Of a stretch of 6,471 nt of DNA, positions 1 through 5,991 are shown one piece after another; positions within the stretch are counted from its first letter, which is position 1; each line of letters opens with the position of its first letter. The stretch lies in contig JAHZLG010000256.1 in the NCBI GenBank assembly GCA_022599995.1, positions 1-6,471 of the forward strand, in the 5' to 3' direction. Source of the stretch: Alphaproteobacteria bacterium. Its GTDB lineage: Bacteria; Pseudomonadota; Alphaproteobacteria; CBDBCS01; JAHZLG01. Both the position numbers and the translations under genes were made by a program. The notes under the pieces were generated by a model that had not been told where the DNA came from, did no database searches, and saw only the letters and a program-made list of their open reading frames with translations.

Positions 1-2
1 CC

Positions 3-182
3 GATCTTTTCAATTTATCGGTACTGGGAAATATATACACCCGCATCATGAACCCCACCCAGGATGTACTGGAACAACGCGTTGCGGATATGGAAGGTGG
101 TGCAGCTGGGCTGGCAGTAAGTTCGGGGCAGGCCGCCACGACCTATGCCATCATGACGATTGCCGAAGCCGACTTTTCATAG
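3..182 (+). pseudogene. metY: Truncated O-acetylhomoserine sulfhydrylase (MetY-type) fragment
   Basis: The frame beginning at position 3 encodes 59 residues containing GNIYTRIMNPTQDVLEQRV, then EGGAAGLAVSSGQAATTYAI. This is the signature of the PLP-dependent Cys/Met metabolism family, and the GNIYTRIMNPT form is typical of MetY/Met17, which makes homocysteine from O-acetylhomoserine and sulfide in the cytoplasm. The window cuts off the N-terminus. Family resemblance ends after TIAEA (about position 170), where members normally continue with a GD-x-I-V and YGGT segment; here three unrelated residues and a TAG follow. Neither other plus-strand frame resumes the MetY sequence. The PLP-binding lysine domain is therefore missing and the product cannot be an active enzyme. 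The 3' end overlaps the oppositely oriented mutase-like gene by 40 bp. The family call is firm. That this is a remnant is inferred from the missing two thirds. Confidence 0.85.
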
Positions 183-1585
183 AAAACCTTCGACTGCCAG
201 AGGGCGGCAACCGCCGATGCCAGGCTCAGCACCGTGATATATCCATCTCCCCCGTGCTCTCCGTGTTGCCAGCACATCGCTTGCCCGAGGTGTTGCAGCC
301 GTTCCGAAGCCGGGGCGGATTGATCGTGCATCGAATCATCGAAGACCACATGCCCCTCAGGCGTAGCCCAGACACGCCACGTTTTCGGTGGCGGTGTGCG
401 TTGCTTCGCGCTCGACGTCGAGGGGGGCGACTCGTTCGAAGAAGAAGGCAGGTTGCTGACGTGCCCCCCATCGCTGCCTTGCCCGTCCGGCTCGGCCAGC
501 ATGACGTTGCCATCAGGAAAGTGGGTGAATACAAGGTCATTTGCCAACGCCAATTGCTCGAGCGCATGCACCAGCTCCTGGCTTCGTTGCGCTGTCCCCT
601 GACCCGGCAATCGGCCTGTATTCTCTGCTTCCCCATCCTGGGTCACTGGGTGATGCTGCTCGGCTGTTTGCTCGTCGACAGGTTGCGGCGCGAAAGAAGG
701 TGGCACGCGCACCGCACGCCGCCACGCGAGCTGCCTGCCTGCCCAAAGCAAGACCAGAATCTGCAATGGGGCAAGCTCCACCCCGGCGCTATCGCAAATG
801 GTTGCCTTGCATCCCAATTTGTCCATCGAAGCGAAGAGAAAAGGACGCGGCATCACCTCCTTTGCCAAACCTTTGTCACCCTGTGCGTCGCTTCGGCACA
901 TTTGCCCGGGGGCAGAGGACACAAACACAGGCGGTGGCAAATCCAGCTGGTGATAAATTTCTTGAACCACGGCTTGCGCCCCCGGCGCGGGCAGCACCCA
1001 ATGGACTCCACCATCTTGCTTGCCGCGCACGACCAGGCCTTGGCGGTTTTGCACCGCGTGAATCAGCTTGCCAACATAGGCTGGAATGCCATTGCCCGCC
1101 ATGAAGAATCCCGCTAGCCCTGTCGATTCCCGTGTTTTCGCGGGGTGGCGGGGCATGCTCATTGCCATCTTCTCCCACGTGTTGATCACCTGCTGGGGAA
1201 GCTTGCCCTGATGATTGAGAACGATCATGCCTGAAACCGGTGCCGCTGGCGTCGGGGAGGGGGGCGCCTCATCGCTCGTCGTTGTGAGCATAATCGCCAC
1301 CGCTACCCCAATCTTCTTCGAAAAGAAATGCAACATGGGCAGGGGACACGCCCCGAGCACTAACATCTTCATCCCGGTCTCGGTCATCCCACGCACAAGT
1401 TCTTCGGGGACGTACTCGAGCCCTTCTTCTTCGACCGCCACGATGGATTCGCTCCCGATGCGGTACTGCGTCCATGCGCCGATCGCCTTGCCGAGGGCAT
1501 AGGCATCGCTCGGATTCAACCCCGATGCAAAGCCTCGTCTTTGCATATGCTTGTCAGTGGTGGCCCCTTGTGGACTCTGTTGCAT
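143..1585 (-). CDS. Degenerate phosphomannomutase/phosphoglucomutase-like protein (probable pseudoenzyme, truncated)
   Basis: 480 residues, ATG start. I aligned it by eye with AlgC-type phosphohexomutases. Residues 23-36 (LNPSDAYALGKAIG) match the start of domain I, 60-105 match the helix-strand block that leads to the catalytic loop, 165-215 match domain II, and 239-288 match the stretch around the metal loop. The function appears lost: the GRDGR site reads VEEEGLE (51-57), the phosphoserine loop TxSHNP reads LTTTSDEAPP (100-109), and the Mg-binding DGDGDR loop reads MDKLGC (254-259). VVFDDSM (413-419) with MCWQHGEHG (438-446) may be a decayed domain III with its TGH motif gone. About 110 residues of low-complexity sequence (290-400) separate these blocks. 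Domain IV is absent and the last 8-10 residues are antisense to metY. A TCCT on the plus strand (AGGA on the coding strand, 10 nt from the ATG) is a weak ribosome site. It could be a pseudoenzyme under selection or a decaying gene that happens to remain open. Confidence 0.6.
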   Translation of the reverse strand: MQQSPQGATTDKHMQRRGFASGLNPSDAYALGKAIGAWTQYRIGSESIVAVEEEGLEYVPEELVRGMTETGMKMLVLGACPLPMLHFFSKKIGVAVAIMLTTTSDEAPPSPTPAAPVSGMIVLNHQGKLPQQVINTWEKMAMSMPRHPAKTRESTGLAGFFMAGNGIPAYVGKLIHAVQNRQGLVVRGKQDGGVHWVLPAPGAQAVVQEIYHQLDLPPPVFVSSAPGQMCRSDAQGDKGLAKEVMPRPFLFASMDKLGCKATICDSAGVELAPLQILVLLWAGRQLAWRRAVRVPPSFAPQPVDEQTAEQHHPVTQDGEAENTGRLPGQGTAQRSQELVHALEQLALANDLVFTHFPDGNVMLAEPDGQGSDGGHVSNLPSSSNESPPSTSSAKQRTPPPKTWRVWATPEGHVVFDDSMHDQSAPASERLQHLGQAMCWQHGEHGGDGYITVLSLASAVAALWQSKVFYEKSASAIVMMA

Positions 1586-1592
1586 GGTTTTT

Positions 1593-1622
1593 GCGTCCTA
1601 TGGCGTCCTATTGTGTCCTATG
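1593..1622. repeat. Three 10-bp tandem repeats upstream of the mutase-like gene
   Basis: GCGTCCTATG, GCGTCCTATT and GTGTCCTATG lie end to end just upstream of the ATG at 1585. On the coding (minus) strand each copy carries TAGGAC, so three Shine-Dalgarno-like AGGA cores sit at 10-nt steps; the nearest is 10 nt from the start codon. The array is flanked by direct copies of TGTTGCATGG (1579-1588 and 1621-1630). The outer copy also supplies an ATG, but that frame stops after six codons. Confidence 0.8.
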
Positions 1623-1676
1623 TTGCATGGCGATTGCGCCAAAATAAAGTGGACAAGAGAAATGCCGACCGTGTGA

Positions 1677-1721
1677 GGCGGGATGCACGCCACTGCCTGA
1701 GCTGCTGCCTCCTTTCCCGCC
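1677..1721 (-). terminator. Possible hairpin downstream of gltX
   Basis: GGCGGGA (1677-1683) and TCCCGCC (1715-1721) are perfect 7-bp inverted arms separated by 31 nt, beginning 9 nt after the gltX stop codon. The minus strand has no T-run directly after the hairpin, so this is a weak candidate terminator. Arms of this length could also arise by chance. Confidence 0.25.
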
Positions 1722-1729
1722 AAGCAACA

Positions 1730-3274
1730 TCAGAGCAAGGAAGCAAAGTCGCGCATTCTCCGGCTGATCTCCCCTTGATCCAAGCGGGCAAGGTGGGCGA
1801 GCAATACCGCAAGCGAAGGGCCATCCGCCCGCCCGGTCAAGGCCGCACGCAAGACACCGAAGGCGGTCTTGCCCCGGCTGGGTTTCGGCAACAGCGACAT
1901 GGTTGCTTTTAGCCACTGTGCACACCCCTCATCGGTAGGAGGCGCGGGCAGGTTCGGCAGGGCGTCTTGAAACGTTTCCAGCACAAGCCGCATGTCGGCA
2001 AGACGCTCACTTGTTGGTGCTTGGTCAGTTGTTGGTGCGGAAGCTTGCCCCCATCCTTTTTGTAAGATGGGGTGCCACAATGCCAGATCGTGCACCCCCA
2101 CCACATTGGTACGCAGCACCGCCCATTCTTGCTCGGTCATGGCGTCACTGGCAGCAACGGAGTCATTGGTAACAACGGAGCCATTGGTAACAACGGGGTC
2201 ACTGGCAGCAACGGAGTCATTGGCATCAACGGCGTCACTGGCATCAGTAACGACCAATGTCTCGGCACAGTCGCGTACCGCTGCCTTGACCTCCTCGAGT
2301 GACAGTTGTCGAAAATAAAGCGGATTGACCTCTTCGAATGCCTCGATGCCGAAGCGGGGGCGCGCCTTGCCATAGCCTGAGATGACAAATCTCTCCACCA
2401 GTTTCGCCATCGTCTCGTCGCCAGACACGGATTGTGCTGTCCCCAATGCCACCAGCACCGAGGCAATCGTCATCGGCATAATCCCCTGCCGACGCAGATC
2501 ATCAAGTGCCAAACTCCCAACCCGCTTCGACAGATTCTTCCCCTCTGCATCGGCCAAGAGGGGGTAGTGGGCAAAGCGGGGGACTGCGTATCCCAGAGCA
2601 TGAAACAGTTGGACTTGCACCGCCGTGTTGGCAATATGGTCGGCGCCGCGGACAATATGACTGATCGCCACGCGCCCATCATCGGCCACCGAGGTCAGGG
2701 TGTAAAGCGGACGTCCATCAGCACGGATCAAGACTGGGTCTGACACGTGCCCCGCCTCGAAGGCAACCGGGCCTGCCGCAAAGTCATCCCAGGCAATAGG
2801 CGTCTCTTCGAGTCGAAACCGCCAATGAGGGCGCACCCCGGCAGCTTCATAGGCGGCAATTTCTTGCTGGGTGAGCCGCAGGGCTGCCCGGTCGTAGACG
2901 GGAGGCTTGCCTTGCGCGAGCTGGGTTTTCCGTTTGAGTGCCAGTACCTCCGAGGTCTCATAGCACGGGTAGAGTCGCTGTTGCAGCTTGAGCGATGCCA
3001 CCGCCGCATCGTAGTGCGCCATACAATCGGATTGCTTGAATGTCGTGTCGTAGTCGATGCCAAGCCACCCAACATCGCGGTAGATGGCATCGATATAGGT
3101 CTGGGTTGCGCGGTCGGTATCGTCCAAACGCAACAGAAAAGTGCCGCCCTGCTGGCGAGCATAGAGCCAGTTCATCAGGGCAACGCGGACATTCCCAATA
3201 TGCAGATACCCCGTGGGGCTTGGAGCAAATCGGGTTGCCACGCGAGGGGCAGCGGCAGGGAACGATTGGGACAA
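1730..3274 (-). CDS. gltX: Glutamyl-tRNA synthetase
   Basis: This class I aminoacyl-tRNA synthetase (514 residues) ligates glutamate to tRNA-Glu in the cytoplasm. RFAPSPTGYLHIGN (15-28) holds the HIGH motif, LRLDDTDR is at 48-55, YDRAAL at 127-132, VRGADHIANTA at 208-218 and the KMSKS-equivalent NLSKR at 247-251. The C-terminal anticodon-binding region closes with a recognisable ALTGRADGPSLAVLL block, so the gene is full length. The first codon is TTG, but GGAG lies 6 nt upstream (3281-3284 on the plus strand), which supports it; an in-frame GTG at 3241 would start just before TRFAPSPTG but has no ribosome site. The oddities are a six-copy hexapeptide repeat at about 342-377 that makes the protein longer than usual, and alanine at 211 where the family normally has the glutamate of RGEDH. 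gltX lies between nadE and the mutase-like gene in the same direction. Confidence 0.95.
   Translation of the reverse strand: MSQSFPAAAPRVATRFAPSPTGYLHIGNVRVALMNWLYARQQGGTFLLRLDDTDRATQTYIDAIYRDVGWLGIDYDTTFKQSDCMAHYDAAVASLKLQQRLYPCYETSEVLALKRKTQLAQGKPPVYDRAALRLTQQEIAAYEAAGVRPHWRFRLEETPIAWDDFAAGPVAFEAGHVSDPVLIRADGRPLYTLTSVADDGRVAISHIVRGADHIANTAVQVQLFHALGYAVPRFAHYPLLADAEGKNLSKRVGSLALDDLRRQGIMPMTIASVLVALGTAQSVSGDETMAKLVERFVISGYGKARPRFGIEAFEEVNPLYFRQLSLEEVKAAVRDCAETLVVTDASDAVDANDSVAASDPVVTNGSVVTNDSVAASDAMTEQEWAVLRTNVVGVHDLALWHPILQKGWGQASAPTTDQAPTSERLADMRLVLETFQDALPNLPAPPTDEGCAQWLKATMSLLPKPSRGKTAFGVLRAALTGRADGPSLAVLLAHLARLDQGEISRRMRDFASLL
2144..2251. repeat. Six-copy 18-bp tandem repeat inside gltX
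   Basis: Six adjacent 18-bp units follow GTCACTGGCAGCAACGGA (first unit 2144-2161), with substitutions at a few positions. Units 1 and 4 are identical. On the coding strand they give degenerate hexapeptides such as SVAASD, PVVTNG and SVVTND at GltX residues about 342-377. The unit length is a multiple of three, so copy-number changes keep the frame. This segment has no counterpart in GltX proteins I know and looks like a surface insertion in the C-terminal domain. Confidence 0.93.
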
Positions 3275-3280
3275 TACCGT

Positions 3281-3284
3281 CTCC
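3281..3284 (-). promoter_or_regulatory. Shine-Dalgarno GGAG for gltX
   Basis: CTCC on the plus strand is GGAG on the coding strand, 6 nt before the TTG at 3274. It decides the start in favour of TTG over the in-frame GTG at 3241, which is preceded by a pyrimidine-rich stretch. Confidence 0.65.
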
Positions 3285-3525
3285 GGGGCGGGAAAGAGCG
3301 AGGGTTACACGGAATGGACAGGGAAAGACGAGACGACCGCACAAGCAATATCGTCCAGCACCGGCGGAATCTATCGCCCCAGTGGGCACCGACTCGGCAC
3401 CAGACCTATCGCCACAACACTATCGGCTATTTGGGGCACGATGTGAAGAGAGACGCTGGGGCGTGGAGCGGCAGGGCGATGGCAGGAGGAAATATCACGT
3501 CTCACGAATGCCGCATCGCGGTGGC

Positions 3526-3610
3526 ATGGGAAGGGGTGGGGTGGGAAGAGGTGGCGTGGGAAGAGGTGGCGTGGGAAGAGGTGGCGTGGGAAGAGGTGGC
3601 GTGGGAAAGG
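3526..3610. repeat. 15-bp G-rich tandem repeat, intergenic
   Basis: Four identical units GTGGGAAGAGGTGGC occupy 3541-3600. A degenerate unit (ATGGGAAGGGGTGGG) precedes them and a partial unit (GTGGGAAAGG) follows. The array ends about 25 bp after the nadE stop and lies about 250 bp upstream of gltX. The plus strand is strongly purine- and G-rich. Perfect identity between copies implies recent expansion. Confidence 0.95.
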
Positions 3611-3636
3611 TGGGGAAGGGATGATGATTCGAGCAG

Positions 3637-5619
3637 TCAGGCAGCCCCTGAGGAAATCGCAAACTGGTTGATAAGGGGATAGCGGCGGTCGCGTCCGAAG
3701 GCACACCCGGTCACCTTTGGGCCCGGAGCTGCTTGCCTGCGTTTGTGCTCGGTGGTCATCAGGGTTCGCCAGATACGATCCAGCATCGCATGATCAATGC
3801 TCGGGGGCAGCATCGTCTTGAGCTGATCGAGAGGGGTTCTGCGTTCGATCAGGTGCTCCAGCACTGCATCAAGGGCAGGATAAGGGGGCAACGAATCGGT
3901 GTCCTGCTGATTGGGGCGCAACTCTGCGGAGGGCGGGCGCGTCAAGATGCGCGGCGGGATCGGGGCGATGGGTGCTAACCAACACCGTGCCGGATCATTG
4001 CGCCACGCACAGAGTGCCTGCACCTTCGTCTTGTACACATCCTTCAACGGAGAGTACCCGCCGCACATATCACCGTAGAGGGTAGCATAGCCCATGGCGG
4101 TCTCGGATTTGTTAGATGTCGCCAGCACCATGCCAGCCGAGGCATTTGCCATTGTCATCAGTATCGTGCCTCGAATCCGCGCTTGAAGATTCTCGTGCGG
4201 CACCGAAGAGGCGTGCGAAGGCCGGTTGCCCAATGCAGGGCGCAACCCTAATCCACTTTTATTCATGTCATCTTCCATCTGCTGCACCATCGCGGCTATG
4301 GGGATTTCACGATAGGGCACTGACAGGGCAGCAGCCAATGCGGCGGCATCTTCTCCACTGATGGCGGCACTGAATTCGCTAGGCATGTACACCGCTTGCA
4401 CCGGTGGCGTCAGCGACGCCTCTAAAGGCGATACCTCTGAAGGCGACGCCTCTAAAGGTGCATCCTTCCCCGCATCCCTCCCTGCACCTCTTTCCCCGTC
4501 CCTATCCCCAGCTTCCCCAGCCTGCTTATGTTCCGCCCCCCCGCGCAGGGCATCGGCAGCCAGGCAGAGGACAAGGGCAGAATCGATCCCCCCTGACAAC
4601 CCGACCAGTGTCTGCGTGATCCCTGATTTTCGGGTGTAGTCGCGAATCCCCAGCATGAGAATCCGATAGAGAAAATCGAGCCCATCATCTGAATCGGTTT
4701 CATCACCCACAAGTGATTTGGGGGCGACAGGTGACCCCGCCTGCAAAAGCGTTGGCTCGGTGCGCACCACAGGGGAAGGGGGCGCCTTGGGGCTATTGCG
4801 GGTGTTGGCCATACTGATGGCGCGCATGTCGGGGAAGTCGAAGCCGCATGCTTGCTCTTCGAAGGCGGGCATTGCCCATTGGACGACCCCCTCGGCATCG
4901 ACCGCGAATGCCCCGCCATCGAACACCTCGTCGTCCATGCCACCGAGCAGGTTCACATACAGCAAGGGGACGCCGTGCCGACGGGCAAGCATGCTTGCAT
5001 GTCCCCGGCGATTATCAGGTTGCCCCTCGAACCATGGCGAGGCGTTCAGACACACAAGACACTCGGCTCCGGACTCGACGAGCGTCTCACCGGGATCGCT
5101 GTGCCACATGTCTTCGCAGACGAGCAATCCGACTCGCGTGTCCTTCACGCGGATGGGGCCTTGGGGCATCCCCTTTGCGAAATTACGGATTTCATCGAAC
5201 ACCCCCGAGTTGGGACGTTTCTGCTTGCGAATAACCGCATGCACCTTGCCCCCTTGCAGGACATAGGCGGCATTATAGACCCGATCGAAGGGGATAGCGG
5301 CATGGGCAGGGGCATTGCCTCGGCGCGCGTCCTTGCCTGCCTCCGTGGTGGAGACAGACCGTTCCCACTCGGGGGCACCGACCACCACTGTGACCGAGCA
5401 TCCCTCCGTTGCTGCTGCCAGCTGCGCAAGTGCGGCTTGGCACGTCTGGGCAAAGGCGGGATGTGCCACTAAGTCATTGATCATGTATCCGCACAGGCTC
5501 ATCTCGGGAAACACCATCATGTCGACATGCGGGTGTTGCTCGATATAATGGGTTATCTTCTGGGCATTGTGTTGCACCGCCCCGGCAATGGGGTTCATTG
5601 TCACGACAACCACGTTCAT
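3637..5619 (-). CDS. nadE: Glutamine-dependent NAD+ synthetase
   Basis: This 660-residue protein amidates nicotinic acid adenine dinucleotide to NAD+, the last step of NAD synthesis, using ammonia from glutamine. The N-terminal nitrilase-fold glutaminase shows the Glu-Lys-Cys triad: E39 in VFPE, K132 in RKQKRPNSGVFDE and C168 in LVCEDMW. The synthetase domain has the P-loop LSGGIDS (341-347), ENLQARIRG (476-484), TSNKSE (501-506), GYATLYGDM and the C-terminal CAFGRDRRYPL. I chose the ATG at 5619 because homology starts at MNVVVVTMNP and GGGAAAG lies 6 nt upstream; the frame stays open to a GTG at 5772, but that part only translates an 8-bp repeat. Low-complexity insertions lie at about 87-111, 272-312 (linker) and 360-406, which make it longer than many homologues. 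LPNY in the lysine motif reads RPNS. It is transcribed divergently from the trkA-like gene. Confidence 0.95.
   Translation of the reverse strand: MNVVVVTMNPIAGAVQHNAQKITHYIEQHPHVDMMVFPEMSLCGYMINDLVAHPAFAQTCQAALAQLAAATEGCSVTVVVGAPEWERSVSTTEAGKDARRGNAPAHAAIPFDRVYNAAYVLQGGKVHAVIRKQKRPNSGVFDEIRNFAKGMPQGPIRVKDTRVGLLVCEDMWHSDPGETLVESGAECLVCLNASPWFEGQPDNRRGHASMLARRHGVPLLYVNLLGGMDDEVFDGGAFAVDAEGVVQWAMPAFEEQACGFDFPDMRAISMANTRNSPKAPPSPVVRTEPTLLQAGSPVAPKSLVGDETDSDDGLDFLYRILMLGIRDYTRKSGITQTLVGLSGGIDSALVLCLAADALRGGAEHKQAGEAGDRDGERGAGRDAGKDAPLEASPSEVSPLEASLTPPVQAVYMPSEFSAAISGEDAAALAAALSVPYREIPIAAMVQQMEDDMNKSGLGLRPALGNRPSHASSVPHENLQARIRGTILMTMANASAGMVLATSNKSETAMGYATLYGDMCGGYSPLKDVYKTKVQALCAWRNDPARCWLAPIAPIPPRILTRPPSAELRPNQQDTDSLPPYPALDAVLEHLIERRTPLDQLKTMLPPSIDHAMLDRIWRTLMTTEHKRRQAAPGPKVTGCAFGRDRRYPLINQFAISSGAA
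4415..4459. repeat. Three-copy 15-bp tandem repeat inside nadE
   Basis: GACGCCTCTAAAGGC, GATACCTCTGAAGGC and GACGCCTCTAAAGGT lie end to end. On the coding strand they encode the pentapeptide series LEASP-SEVSP-LEASL (residues about 389-403), within an insertion between the P-loop helix and the next strand (VQAVYMPS) of the synthetase domain. The unit is a multiple of three. Confidence 0.88.
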
Positions 5620-5625
5620 TTTGTT

Positions 5626-5632
5626 CTTTCCC
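5626..5632 (-). promoter_or_regulatory. Shine-Dalgarno-like GGGAAAG for nadE
   Basis: CTTTCCC on the plus strand is GGGAAAG on the coding strand, 6 nt upstream of the ATG at 5619. It is an imperfect match, but its spacing supports this start over the upstream GTG. Confidence 0.45.
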
Positions 5633-5649
5633 GCTAGGCAGGTCTTGCT

Positions 5650-5713
5650 GGAGGGGTGGAGGGGTGGAGGGGTGGAGGGGTGGAGGGGTGGAGGGGTGGA
5701 GGGGTGGGGGTGG
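5650..5713. repeat. 8-bp GGAGGGGT tandem array with G-quadruplex pattern
   Basis: Seven perfect GGAGGGGT units occupy 5650-5705, followed by one degenerate unit (GGGGGTGG). On the plus strand this gives successive GGGG runs separated by the 4-nt loop TGGA, a textbook intramolecular G-quadruplex pattern. The array starts 31 bp upstream of the nadE ATG, so it probably lies in the nadE leader or core promoter, with the G-rich strand as template for nadE. Confidence 0.96.
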
Positions 5714-5799
5714 TACTGCCTTCGATTGGGCAAGACGCGCTGTACAAGGTGCCTTATCGGGCGGGGTATCACGGACGTGCGAGGGCTGCGACGGAGGAC

Positions 5800-5845
5800 G
5801 TGGGCGTGGGCATGGGCGTGGGCTACGATAGAGGGCGAGGGCGAG
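5800..5845. repeat. Hexamer runs GTGGGC and GAGGGC
   Basis: Four hexamers (GTGGGC, GTGGGC, ATGGGC, GTGGGC) occupy 5800-5823. After a short gap, two GAGGGC copies and a partial third occupy 5831-5845. The related unit lengths and G-richness suggest slippage products. Confidence 0.85.
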
Positions 5846-5929
5846 CCGTGTATCAGGCCTGCAATACAAGGAGCGCAAGCGCATGCCTGCCCGGTGCAGT
5901 GCGAGCCTCATCACAGGCATAGTGCCCTA

Positions 5930-5965
5930 CTCGACGCCCTCTACGCCCTCGAAGCCCTCGACGCG
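5930..5965. repeat. Four-copy 9-bp tandem repeat
   Basis: CTCGACGCC, CTCTACGCC, CTCGAAGCC and CTCGACGCG are adjacent. Copies differ at one or two positions, so this array is older than the 15-bp and 8-bp arrays. Confidence 0.85.
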
Positions 5966-5991
5966 GTGCGTTGCTGGCCTACGTGCTCTAG

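Larger units (their letters stand above)
3275..3636. other. Intergenic stretch between nadE and gltX
   Basis: These 362 bp lie between the nadE stop and the gltX TTG start. The only clear structures are the GGAG ribosome site for gltX (3281-3284) and the 15-bp G-rich tandem array near the nadE end. The open frames crossing it are low-complexity, encode repeats such as GRGGV or PPLPT, and resemble no family. I see no tRNA, confident promoter or T-tracted terminator. Confidence 0.7.

Noticed and set aside
1..300. Mobile element or site-specific insertion at the metY break
   Set aside because: No inverted repeats, target duplication or transposase fragment is visible around position 171.
254..1117. 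287-codon plus-strand frame antisense to the mutase-like gene
   Set aside because: Its composition is rich in Arg, Leu and His with no motif, whereas the minus-strand frame aligns to a known family over a long stretch.
1626..1647. Rho-independent terminator TGGCGATTGCGCCA followed by AAAATAAA
   Set aside because: The hairpin is short (5 bp), and the A-rich tract lies on the wrong side to give a T-run for the minus-strand genes.
2747..3682. 311-codon plus-strand frame ending in WEEVA repeats
   Set aside because: It is antisense to gltX and then crosses the 15-bp array. It shows no recognisable domain, and GC-rich shadow frames are expected here.
5620..5772. N-terminal extension of NadE to an in-frame GTG at 5772
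   Set aside because: The extra 51 residues mostly translate the 8-bp repeat (PPLHPSTP pattern), have no family counterpart, and the ATG at 5619 has a better-placed ribosome site.
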